A DNA stretch of 39,123 bases from Flavipsychrobacter sp. (GTDB lineage: Bacteria > Bacteroidota > Bacteroidia > Chitinophagales > Chitinophagaceae), in NCBI GenBank assembly GCA_024508935.1, contig JANINW010000027.1, forward strand, positions 55,243-94,365, written 5' to 3'. Under the pieces are notes generated by a model. It worked only from the letters and a program-made list of their open reading frames with translations. It made no database searches and had not been told where the DNA came from. A program made the translations under genes and the position numbers. Numbering within the stretch: position 1 is the first letter of the stretch; each line of letters starts with the position of its first letter. Shown one piece after another: positions 1-7,868 of this stretch.

Positions 1-656
1 TAGTGCTGTACGATAACGTGGGCGCCGGCAAATCTGATCCTGCAGCATTTAGCCCCAATAAATACGATAGCTTATATAGCTATGCGGACGACCTGCTGGA
101 TATCTGTAATGCGCTGCATGTAAAAGATGCCATCATGGTAGGCCACTCTGTAAGTGGGATGATAAGCCTGCTGGCAGCCATAAAACAACCGGAAAGGTTT
201 AAAAAGCTGGTATTGGTAGGTGCCACCGCCCGCTATCTTAATGATGATGGATATGTTGGCGGCTTTGATCAACCAGGACTGAATGCGGTGTATGACACAA
301 TGGCCAACAATTACTATGCATGGGTCAGCGGTTTTGCACCTGCGGCAATGGCCAATCCCGACCGTCCGCAGCTAACGGAGAACTTTGCAAGTACATTAGG
401 TGCCATACGTCCGGATATAGCACAATCTGTAGCCAGGGTTATTTTTCAGTCGGATCATAGAAAGGACCTGCCCCTGCTTAATACAGAAACCCTCATTCTG
501 CAAACCAAACAAGATATAGCTGTGTCGATGGAGGCAGCAGAATACCTGCACCTGCATATAAAGAACAGCAAGCTGCAGGTAGTGAATGCAGAAGGTCACT
601 TTCCTCATATAAGCGCACCAAACGAGATTATCACTGCAATAAAAAGCTTTATATAA
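1..656 (+). CDS. RsbQ-like alpha/beta hydrolase (5' end cut by window edge)
   Basis: Alpha/beta-hydrolase-fold protein closely resembling Bacillus RsbQ, the hydrolase that works with the PAS domain of the RsbP phosphatase in the energy-stress pathway. Visible residues, numbered from the first in-frame codon in the window: nucleophile elbow GHSVSG with Ser49, acid Asp171 (TKQDIA) and His199 (GHFPH), so the catalytic triad is complete. The DNVGAGKSD segment and the HRKDL stretch also match that family. About 50 N-terminal residues expected from RsbQ length lie outside the window, so the true start is not visible. It ends 3 bp before a PAS-containing histidine kinase and is probably cotranscribed with it. 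I infer that it makes or delivers a small ligand sensed by the kinase; the ligand is unknown. Confidence 0.85.
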   Translation, partial: VLYDNVGAGKSDPAAFSPNKYDSLYSYADDLLDICNALHVKDAIMVGHSVSGMISLLAAIKQPERFKKLVLVGATARYLNDDGYVGGFDQPGLNAVYDTMANNYYAWVSGFAPAAMANPDRPQLTENFASTLGAIRPDIAQSVARVIFQSDHRKDLPLLNTETLILQTKQDIAVSMEAAEYLHLHIKNSKLQVVNAEGHFPHISAPNEIITAIKSFI

Positions 657-659
657 AAT

Positions 660-3095
660 TTGTCAACACCTACTCATATCGATTGGAAACAGGAGGCGCT
701 GGAATTCCTTTCTGAACTATGCGCTGTAAAAAGAGAACGCCATCTTGCAGACCTCCGAATCGCATCTTTAAATCTTATAACAAGGCATGCACATGCCAAT
801 GCCGCATTCATGGTACGGCTGGAAGATGCTATTACAGCACGTGTGCTGGCCGCACATAATATTAACCTTCCTTCATTTGTTGATCCCGAATTTACAGCCA
901 TCGCAGTAGCCGGCAATAAGATACTGGCCATTGATGGCACAGCCATTGGCCTACCTGACCTGGGGGAACTGATTGTGTTTCCAATAGACCACAAACCATA
1001 TATAGGCCTGTGTGTGCTGGTTTATACACAACGCCCGGAAGAAAGCAGCGCCTACCGGGAATTCCTGGAGCACGCCTGGGTAGGGCTAAACGATATAACC
1101 CTGCAGGTAAAGAACGACTACCTCATGGAACAGCTCACCAGCAGATTCAATACCATACTGGGCACTATACCAGAAGGCATCGTTTTTGTAGACGACCGTG
1201 GCGATGAAGGTTGGATAAATGCAAATGCAGCTGCACTGCTACAACTGCCGGAAGGGTCGAACAAATCTGTGGCTATATCAGCAGCCATGCAGCAATTAAG
1301 AAAGCAAGCGGTGAACCAGGACGATATTGTAAGTAAAGCTGCAACTCTGTACCAAGCCCCGCTGCAAGCACTTACAAACTGGATATGGATATTCGGCAGC
1401 CCTGCAACTAGAGTGCTGGACGTGTCTGTCGTACCGGTCATATCAGAGAACGGTGGAGGACGGTTATTTGCTTTTGCTGATATAACCCAGATACATATTG
1501 CCGGCGAACAGCTGAAAGAACTAAATACAGAACTGGCAGAGAAAAGGAAAATAGCCGAAGAACAGAACCAGGCAAAATCAGAATTCCTGGCGAATATGAG
1601 CCATGAAATACGCACACCTATGAATGGCGTAATAGGCATGACCAGCCTGCTGGTGAATACACCACTCAACAGCGAACAGCAGGACTATGTAGAGACTATA
1701 CGCATCAGCGGAGAAGCCTTGCTGTCTATTATCAATGATATACTCGACTTCTCGAAAATAGAATCGGGCAAGATGGACCTTGAAAGCCATCCTTTCAGAA
1801 TAAATACAGTAATTGAAGAGACCTATGACTTGCTGGGTGTAAAAGCTAATGAAAAAGGTTTGGACCTGTTGTATTATATAGAGCCGGGCGTACCTTCTGA
1901 GATAATGGGTGATATTACCCGTTTTCGGCAAATATTGGTAAACCTGGTTTCAAATGGCCTGAAATTTACAGACAAAGGAGACATACTAATTACCGCGCGC
2001 TCATTAGAATTTGATGGCGATGTATATACACTTGAGTTTACAGTAAAAGATACCGGAATAGGTATACCTGAAGATAAATTTCATAAGCTATTTGAAAGTT
2101 TTTCGCAGGTAGATTCATCCACTACACGCAAGTACGGCGGCACAGGCCTTGGCCTAGCTATATGCCAGCGTTTAGTGCAGCTAATGGGAGGCAGCATACG
2201 TATAGAAAGCGAGCCAGGTAAAGGTTCTTCATTTATTTTCACTATTAAGGCTACACCCAATAAACAGGCCATACGCTACAGTACAAAAGAAAAAACACCT
2301 ACGTCCCTTAAAGACAAATCCATACTTGTATTGGATGATAACGAAACCAATTTAAAGATATTGCATGCCCATTTTGAAATGTGGGGTATGCAAACCACAG
2401 CTTGCAATAACTACACCAATGCACTTGAGGCGCTCAGATCCGAACATTTCGATATAGGCATGGTAGACATGATGATGCCGGAAAAGGACGGGATGGAAGT
2501 TGCAAGGCTTATCAAAAGTATAAATGATACAATACCGCTGGTATTGTTCAGCTCAGCAGGGTATATTTCCATGAACGATTCCGAAGTGCGAGACCTGTTT
2601 GCTGCTGTTATAAACAAACCGGTGAAATACCAGCAGGTACAGCAAACACTGGAAAATATACTTACTCAAAATAACACCCGGGAAGTGAGGCCCACGTTAA
2701 CTACTGAGCAGCCGGCTTCAATCAAACCTATTCATATACTGGTTGCTGAAGACGACTTAATTAACCAGAAAATGATAGCTAAGGCCTTAGAAAAACTAGG
2801 CCATAGTTACGAAATAGTTGCTAACGGCAAGCTAGCCGTAGACAATGCCATTAATAAAAGCTACGATATTATATTGATGGACATGATGATGCCGGAAATG
2901 GACGGCATGGAGGCAACAAAAACCATAAGAAGTTTGTTAGAAAACAAAAGCCCCGTCATCATCGCCCTTACAGCCAATGCACTTACAGGTGAAAAAGAAG
3001 CATTATTAGCCAATGGCATGGACGATTATCTAAGTAAACCTTACAAACTACAAGACATTGCAGGCATAATAGACAAATGGACTAACAAGGCATAA
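660..3095 (+). CDS. Hybrid sensor histidine kinase with two receiver domains
   Basis: Soluble hybrid kinase of 811 residues with no membrane segment. Order: N-terminal GAF-like sensory region (about 1-150), PAS-like domain (about 160-285), coiled coil (285-310), HisKA with phospho-acceptor His315 in [10 protein letters not shown], HATPase with DTGIGIP (about 463) and GGTGLGLAI (about 492), then two receiver domains with acceptors Asp603 ([10 protein letters not shown]) and Asp741 ([10 protein letters not shown]). The start is TTG at 660, just after the hydrolase stop; no clear ribosome site is visible, so it may depend on translational coupling. The HPt gene follows 5 bp later, giving a full His-Asp-His relay. 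No DNA-binding output domain is encoded in view. Pairing of an RsbQ-like hydrolase with a PAS sensor suggests the PAS domain reads the hydrolase product (inference). Confidence 0.92.
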   Translation: MSTPTHIDWKQEALEFLSELCAVKRERHLADLRIASLNLITRHAHANAAFMVRLEDAITARVLAAHNINLPSFVDPEFTAIAVAGNKILAIDGTAIGLPDLGELIVFPIDHKPYIGLCVLVYTQRPEESSAYREFLEHAWVGLNDITLQVKNDYLMEQLTSRFNTILGTIPEGIVFVDDRGDEGWINANAAALLQLPEGSNKSVAISAAMQQLRKQAVNQDDIVSKAATLYQAPLQALTNWIWIFGSPATRVLDVSVVPVISENGGGRLFAFADITQIHIAGEQLKELNTELAEKRKIAEEQNQAKSEFLANMSHEIRTPMNGVIGMTSLLVNTPLNSEQQDYVETIRISGEALLSIINDILDFSKIESGKMDLESHPFRINTVIEETYDLLGVKANEKGLDLLYYIEPGVPSEIMGDITRFRQILVNLVSNGLKFTDKGDILITARSLEFDGDVYTLEFTVKDTGIGIPEDKFHKLFESFSQVDSSTTRKYGGTGLGLAICQRLVQLMGGSIRIESEPGKGSSFIFTIKATPNKQAIRYSTKEKTPTSLKDKSILVLDDNETNLKILHAHFEMWGMQTTACNNYTNALEALRSEHFDIGMVDMMMPEKDGMEVARLIKSINDTIPLVLFSSAGYISMNDSEVRDLFAAVINKPVKYQQVQQTLENILTQNNTREVRPTLTTEQPASIKPIHILVAEDDLINQKMIAKALEKLGHSYEIVANGKLAVDNAINKSYDIILMDMMMPEMDGMEATKTIRSLLENKSPVIIALTANALTGEKEALLANGMDDYLSKPYKLQDIAGIIDKWTNKA

Positions 3096-3100
3096 GGACG

Positions 3101-3463
3101 ATGAGAAAAGAATACGAGCATATCAATCTTGACTATATCTATGATATGGCAGATGAGGACAACAATTTCGTGGTAGAAATGATACAAAGCTGCCTGGAAT
3201 CTCTCGGGCCAAATATTGCCACGCTGGCAGAAACAGCAAAGAATGGAGAAGTAACCGCCGTTACTGCCCTGGCGCATAAGATAAAAGGAACGCTAATGCT
3301 GGTAACCCTTAAAAGTCCGGTTAATGAGCTGGATAAACTAGAGCATACCGGTGAGGCGCTCACCCGGGAGGAGCTTGTAGCAACGGCCAATAAAATAGCA
3401 TCAGACTATGTACTTGTTGAAATTGAATTAAAAAATGCCCTGACGGACCTCAACGAACAATAA
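3101..3463 (+). CDS. HPt phosphotransfer protein
   Basis: Small 120-residue, helix-rich protein with the HPt signature ALAHKIKGTL; His59 is the predicted phosphorylated residue. It starts 5 bp after the hybrid kinase and has an AAGG sequence just upstream of its ATG, one of the few Shine-Dalgarno-like signals in the window. It probably shuttles phosphate between the receiver domains of the adjacent kinase and an unlinked response regulator. The final step of the relay is not encoded nearby. Length and motif fit a free-standing HPt domain with no fused output. Confidence 0.88.
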   Translation: MRKEYEHINLDYIYDMADEDNNFVVEMIQSCLESLGPNIATLAETAKNGEVTAVTALAHKIKGTLMLVTLKSPVNELDKLEHTGEALTREELVATANKIASDYVLVEIELKNALTDLNEQ

Positions 3464-3466
3464 AAA

Positions 3467-3489
3467 CGGGGCTGCTATTAGCAGCCCCG
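3467..3489 (-). terminator. Intrinsic terminator of the TonB/DUF4249 operon
   Basis: Perfect 10-bp stem (CGGGGCTGCT / AGCAGCCCCG) with a 3-nt loop. On the minus strand it is followed by five T residues, so it ends the minus-strand operon whose last gene stops at 3516. The plus strand has no T run after it, but the stem may also slow transcription from the convergent kinase operon. Confidence 0.85.
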
Positions 3490-3515
3490 TGCACATTAAC
3501 ACAACAAACTTCTTA

Positions 3516-4442
3516 TCAGTTTATGTCAGCTACATCGTAACTCTGTACGCTGAACAAGCCATAGCCGTTCTTCACATTCGTATACACATTCGTAGGTTCA
3601 GAAAATGGATTATCGGAATTTTCAGAAGCGAACAGGTATGATTTGCGGAACTTGAAAAAATCTTCTGTTACATGCCGCAACACTATCCTTACCTTGTTAT
3701 TTACACCACCTGCTACATAAGGCTCTAAAAGGTGGCTGTTTACAAACAACCGTATCTCTTTCCGCGTTCCGTTGAATAATGCATCACGAAAGAAGATACC
3801 TTTGCTCGACAAGCAAGTATTTTGGTCTATGCTTTCATTATAAATGCTTTCCACACTTGCATCCGTGGTATTTATACAAGTTTCATTATAGGAGCTGTCA
3901 TACCCGTTAGCTTCCCATTCAAAACTAATGATATAATAATCACCCATAGTCTGGGGGTCGTCAAATGTCAGCCTCACCTCATCCTGCTGCTGGCCATCTA
4001 TATCTATTTTGGTTTTAGGTATACGCTGTATTTTAGCTATAGGCACAAATGAAGGCACTGCAGTTACAGCTGTTGCTTCAGCATAGGATGGAGCACTTAC
4101 TTTTATAGCATATTTACTACCGGCATCAGCCACCGTTTGTGAAACATATACTCCATAAGTTGCATTATACCTTAGGGTATCTGCCGTCGCATTATCTTTC
4201 AGTAATACCACTTTGGCATCTGCCACGTCCAGGTTTTGGCCTTTTTTATACTTCAATATACTCATCGATTTGCCTACCGAAACGGTAATTGTATCTCCCA
4301 CTTCGGTACTGCTGTTCAGCACCAATGACGATTTATACTCGGGCACCTTTACAGTTATCTCCTTTTCGCACGATGTAAAGACAGCAGTGACAAATAACAT
4401 GCTGATATAACGGCTGTATTTCGATTTCATGATCTGTTTCAT
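3516..4442 (-). CDS. DUF4249-family lipoprotein
   Basis: Predicted outer-membrane-associated lipoprotein of 308 residues: short basic start, hydrophobic stretch and lipobox TSCEKE near residue 25. The body is beta-rich and matches the DUF4249 pattern known from Bacteroidota, whose genes typically sit beside TonB-dependent receptors. It starts 9 bp after the receptor gene and is the last gene before the terminator at 3467. A second Met at residue 5 (4430) could be the true start. I infer a role as surface partner of the receptor, comparable in position to SusD, but it lacks SusD features and no substrate can be named. Confidence 0.8.
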   Translation of the reverse strand: MKQIMKSKYSRYISMLFVTAVFTSCEKEITVKVPEYKSSLVLNSSTEVGDTITVSVGKSMSILKYKKGQNLDVADAKVVLLKDNATADTLRYNATYGVYVSQTVADAGSKYAIKVSAPSYAEATAVTAVPSFVPIAKIQRIPKTKIDIDGQQQDEVRLTFDDPQTMGDYYIISFEWEANGYDSSYNETCINTTDASVESIYNESIDQNTCLSSKGIFFRDALFNGTRKEIRLFVNSHLLEPYVAGGVNNKVRIVLRHVTEDFFKFRKSYLFASENSDNPFSEPTNVYTNVKNGYGLFSVQSYDVADIN

Positions 4443-4451
4443 TTTGAATAA

Positions 4452-6755
4452 TTAAAATTTGAACTGGTAACTGATAGAAGGAATAATAGGAAACAGGCTC
4501 ATTTGCTTGAACACTGCACTGCCCTGGCTATTGGTAGAGTTATAGATATAAAAAGGATTTTTCCTGTTGTAAACATTATAAGCGCTTATTACCCAGGCAC
4601 GTTCCCAATTTTTACGCTGTTTTGAGAATTTAATACTCACGTCAGCGCGGTGATAAGACGGCATCCTGTAACCATTCCTTTCTCCAAAAACCTGTACCGT
4701 ATTACCATCAGGACCATTATAATAGCCAACCGGCAAGGTCAGCGCATTGCCGGTGCCATATACCCATTCTGCACTCACTTCTATATTCTTTGCCAGTTCG
4801 TAGATACCTGCTACCTTAAAATCATGCCTTCTATCGTACCTGTAAGGAAACTCTTTACCGTTATTCAGGTTATCGAAATGGCGGGTAGTCCATGACAATG
4901 TGTAACCCATCATACCTGTAAAGCGTCCTTTTTTCTTTTGCAGGAATAATTCCAGTCCATAGCTTTTACCTGTACCTGTTTCTATCTTCTCTTCCCATGT
5001 ATTGCTTGCGTTAAAAAAGCTGGCACCTTCTTTATACTCCAATACATTCTGCATGGTTTTATAGTATCCTTCCACACTCATTTCAATACCGGTATTGTGT
5101 GTATAGGCTATACCTGCTGCTCCCTGGTAAGATTTTTGCATGGGTATTTTGGCTGTAACCGGCACCCAAAGATCTGTCGGCAGACCTATAGAAGAATTGG
5201 TAAGCAGGTGTATAAATTGGTTCATCTGAACAAACGATGCCTTTGCACTCAACCTGTCGTTAATTAGATAACGCAGTGCAAGACGTGGCTGAATAGCCTG
5301 GTAGAAATTATTTTGAACTGAAAAGCCGGTCCAGTGTACGCCAATATTTGCCTTCAGCGAATTGGTTAGTTTGATATCATCTTCAATATATGCGTCTATT
5401 TCTCCGGCATTTATATCTTTTGAACCTACAGTAGTATCCTGTTTCATGCCACCTACCTCTACTTTCGTTTGCTGTGCACCAGGCTTATAGGTATGGTATA
5501 CATAGCTAACGCCTGTTTTTATGTAGTGGTTAGGGTGTGGTATGTAATCGAAATCATATTTAACAGCCTTATCGTTGATACCTGAACGGTACTTCAATAA
5601 AAATTCTTCATTAGACCCGCTAAATGTACTCTTGTTCTGCGTTGAGATAAGGAAGTTGTAGTGGCTGTAATATGCGGTCAGGTTACCGAATAGTTTGTTG
5701 TTGTACTGGTGGTTCCACCTTCCCACTGCGGTAGCATTACCCCATTTAAGATTGGTATTAAAAGATGACGAGGAGCTCTCGTCTCCATTCTGTTTTTCCC
5801 TGGCGTAAAATTTATCGTTCCCGAAATATCCACTGATGTATAAATGGTCTTTATCCGTAAGTTTAAAATTGGCTTTACCATTCAGGTCATAGAAATAGTA
5901 ACCGCCTTTTATATTTCCTTTTATGAATGGTTTGGCGAGCACATCATAATATGTTCTGCGGCCTGATATCATAAAAGATGATTTTCCTTTTTGTATAGGG
6001 CCTTCCAGTGTAAGGCGTGAAGCGATAAGACCTATACCGCCTTCTCCATGCAGTTTATTCTTATTCCCTTCTTTCATGTTGATATCTACAACAGAAGATA
6101 AACGGCCACCATAGCGCGCGGGGAAACCACCCTTTACAAGTTCTACACTGCGAATGGCATCGGCATTGAAAACACTAAAAAAGCCAAACAGGTGGCTTGC
6201 ATTATACACCGGTACACCATCCAGCAATATCAGGTTCTGGTCAGGACCACCACCGCGTACATATATACCGGTAGACCCTTCATTACCTGCCTGTACACCC
6301 GGCAGTAACTGGATAGCTTTCATTACATCAGCCTCTCCCAAGAAAGCAGGTAGCGACTTTATGGTTTGTATAGGAATATCTACAGAGCTCATTTGCGTGC
6401 GCTCCTGGATGCTGTTCTTTTTGCCTACTACCACTACTTCTTTAATATCTTTGGCAGACTCTAATTCTATATTGCAGACTAAATCCTGCTGCAAACGCAT
6501 ATTTTTTGTGAAGGGAACGCAGCCAACATAAGTAGCAGTAAGCTTTACGCTGTCGGCAGGAATGGTAAGTGAGTAAAAGCCATAAGTATTGGTAGTAGTG
6601 CCCATATTCCTGCCCGAGAGGTATACGCTGGCACCTATCAGCCGCTCGCCGGTCTTCTTCTCGCTCACATAGCCGCTTATAGTCACATTTGACGACTGAG
6701 CGAAGACCGGAATGGAAAAAAGCATTATCAATGCCGTTATCAATCTTTGTTTCAT
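4452..6755 (-). CDS. TonB-dependent receptor with carboxypeptidase-like domain
   Basis: Outer-membrane transporter of 767 residues using the Met at 6755: signal peptide ending in PVFA|QS, then a CarboxypepD_reg-like beta domain (VTISGYVSEKKTGERLIGA), a plug domain with VRGGGPDQNLILLDGVPVYN and PARYGGRLSSVVDI, and a beta-barrel ending in the typical C-terminal Phe. The reading frame is open 12 codons further up to 6791, but that would leave a poor signal peptide and would place the start upstream of the ECF-type -10 element at 6782-6785, so 6755 is preferred. There is no STN domain, so this receptor is not expected to signal through FecR itself. It is paired with the DUF4249 gene 9 bp downstream. 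Confidence 0.88.
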   Translation of the reverse strand: MKQRLITALIMLFSIPVFAQSSNVTISGYVSEKKTGERLIGASVYLSGRNMGTTTNTYGFYSLTIPADSVKLTATYVGCVPFTKNMRLQQDLVCNIELESAKDIKEVVVVGKKNSIQERTQMSSVDIPIQTIKSLPAFLGEADVMKAIQLLPGVQAGNEGSTGIYVRGGGPDQNLILLDGVPVYNASHLFGFFSVFNADAIRSVELVKGGFPARYGGRLSSVVDINMKEGNKNKLHGEGGIGLIASRLTLEGPIQKGKSSFMISGRRTYYDVLAKPFIKGNIKGGYYFYDLNGKANFKLTDKDHLYISGYFGNDKFYAREKQNGDESSSSSFNTNLKWGNATAVGRWNHQYNNKLFGNLTAYYSHYNFLISTQNKSTFSGSNEEFLLKYRSGINDKAVKYDFDYIPHPNHYIKTGVSYVYHTYKPGAQQTKVEVGGMKQDTTVGSKDINAGEIDAYIEDDIKLTNSLKANIGVHWTGFSVQNNFYQAIQPRLALRYLINDRLSAKASFVQMNQFIHLLTNSSIGLPTDLWVPVTAKIPMQKSYQGAAGIAYTHNTGIEMSVEGYYKTMQNVLEYKEGASFFNASNTWEEKIETGTGKSYGLELFLQKKKGRFTGMMGYTLSWTTRHFDNLNNGKEFPYRYDRRHDFKVAGIYELAKNIEVSAEWVYGTGNALTLPVGYYNGPDGNTVQVFGERNGYRMPSYHRADVSIKFSKQRKNWERAWVISAYNVYNRKNPFYIYNSTNSQGSAVFKQMSLFPIIPSISYQFKF

Positions 6756-6781
6756 ACAATCTGTTGAAGGTTCGATAGTAT

Positions 6782-6808
6782 AACGCAGCAATGATGTTTT
6801 ACCACTAT
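6782..6808 (-). promoter_or_regulatory. ECF-type promoter, family A (second TonB receptor)
   Basis: Minus strand reads ATAGTGGTAA, 8 nt, then TGCTGCGTT. The -35-like half matches 8 of 10 positions with the two other copies (before fecR and before the T9SS gene), and the CGTT sits at exactly the same spacing (27 bp total). The leader to the ATG at 6755 is 26 nt. It suggests that the second receptor/DUF4249 pair can be transcribed separately by the same sigma factor. Confidence 0.6.
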
Positions 6809-6825
6809 AAACAGCAGTAAAAAAA

Positions 6826-7866
6826 TTATTTCCTGATAAAAACGTATTTAACCTGTGACACGCCGCCTATCATGCCCATCCCATTCGAGACATTACCTTG
6901 TATTTTAACTGGCTGTTCAAGTGTATTAAAGCCGGTAGAAGGGTCATACGATTCATAGGCTTTTAAAAATATGAAGTAATCTTTAGCTATAGATTTGATA
7001 TACAATGTATAACGCCCCGCCGTACCATTGTTACCCGTAATACTGTCTAAGGCCATATACACTTCCGTATTGTATACCTCTCCGCTAAAAGCCATATCAT
7101 TCAGCAACACACGCTTATTTCGAGTAAAAGCACCTTTATCTTTGAAGTTCTCAGTATTTCCGTCTGCCGTGTATAATGCCTGCCTGACAAATTCATTTGT
7201 ATAAAGACTGTCATAACGCTCTGTAACCGGCCCCTGCGATTTGAGTTGGTTATATAAAGAGTTATATATTTCCATGTTCAGCCAATCGTTATTATAATAA
7301 AAATAGCCCGTGATGATCAAAGGTTGCTTGATCACTTCAATAGCATAATAATTGGTTGTACCAGCGGGGTCATTTAGTTGCACCTTAAATTTTATTGTAT
7401 TCTCTGAAGCATATTTATAGGCAGCAGTATCTTTTACTGCAGCTTGTACTGGCCCCGGAATATAAACGGTAGCTGCTGCTGTACCCAGGCTTTGATGTAC
7501 GGCTTTAACATGATAAGTATCGTCAGCCTGTACCTTTCTTTGCAATACAAAAGGTATTGTATACAATCTTTGTGAAAACGAATCTTCATGACCCTCCATA
7601 CCATAAACATTGCCTTGGGCATCTTTTATTTCAATAGCGAGATCCCTAAGTATTTCAAACTTCAGCGCAGTGCCACTTTTTACCGCCAGGCTTTGTCCGC
7701 CCCTAAGCGCAAATGTATCGCCTGCAACGAACTCGCCTATTAATGTTATTTTATTGCTGCCTTTGATATCCGGCAATGGCAGGTCTTTCCGGCACGACAA
7801 TAAACCCATCAGTACTATTGCCAGAATAGCTACAGCAACAAAACGATATGTATTTCTCCCCAACAT
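6826..7866 (-). CDS. DUF4249-like lipoprotein
   Basis: Predicted lipoprotein of 346 residues with a hydrophobic signal (about residues 9-24) and lipobox LLSCRKD. The remainder is beta-rich and matches the other DUF4249 protein in layout (N-terminal beta domain, Tyr-rich middle, conserved DYFIFLKAYES-like segment near the C-terminus) though sequence similarity is low by eye. It starts 2 bp after the STN-type receptor gene, so the two are surely cotranscribed. Probable extracellular partner of that receptor; substrate unknown. Confidence 0.75.
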   Translation of the reverse strand: MLGRNTYRFVAVAILAIVLMGLLSCRKDLPLPDIKGSNKITLIGEFVAGDTFALRGGQSLAVKSGTALKFEILRDLAIEIKDAQGNVYGMEGHEDSFSQRLYTIPFVLQRKVQADDTYHVKAVHQSLGTAAATVYIPGPVQAAVKDTAAYKYASENTIKFKVQLNDPAGTTNYYAIEVIKQPLIITGYFYYNNDWLNMEIYNSLYNQLKSQGPVTERYDSLYTNEFVRQALYTADGNTENFKDKGAFTRNKRVLLNDMAFSGEVYNTEVYMALDSITGNNGTAGRYTLYIKSIAKDYFIFLKAYESYDPSTGFNTLEQPVKIQGNVSNGMGMIGGVSQVKYVFIRK

Positions 7867-7868
7867 AA

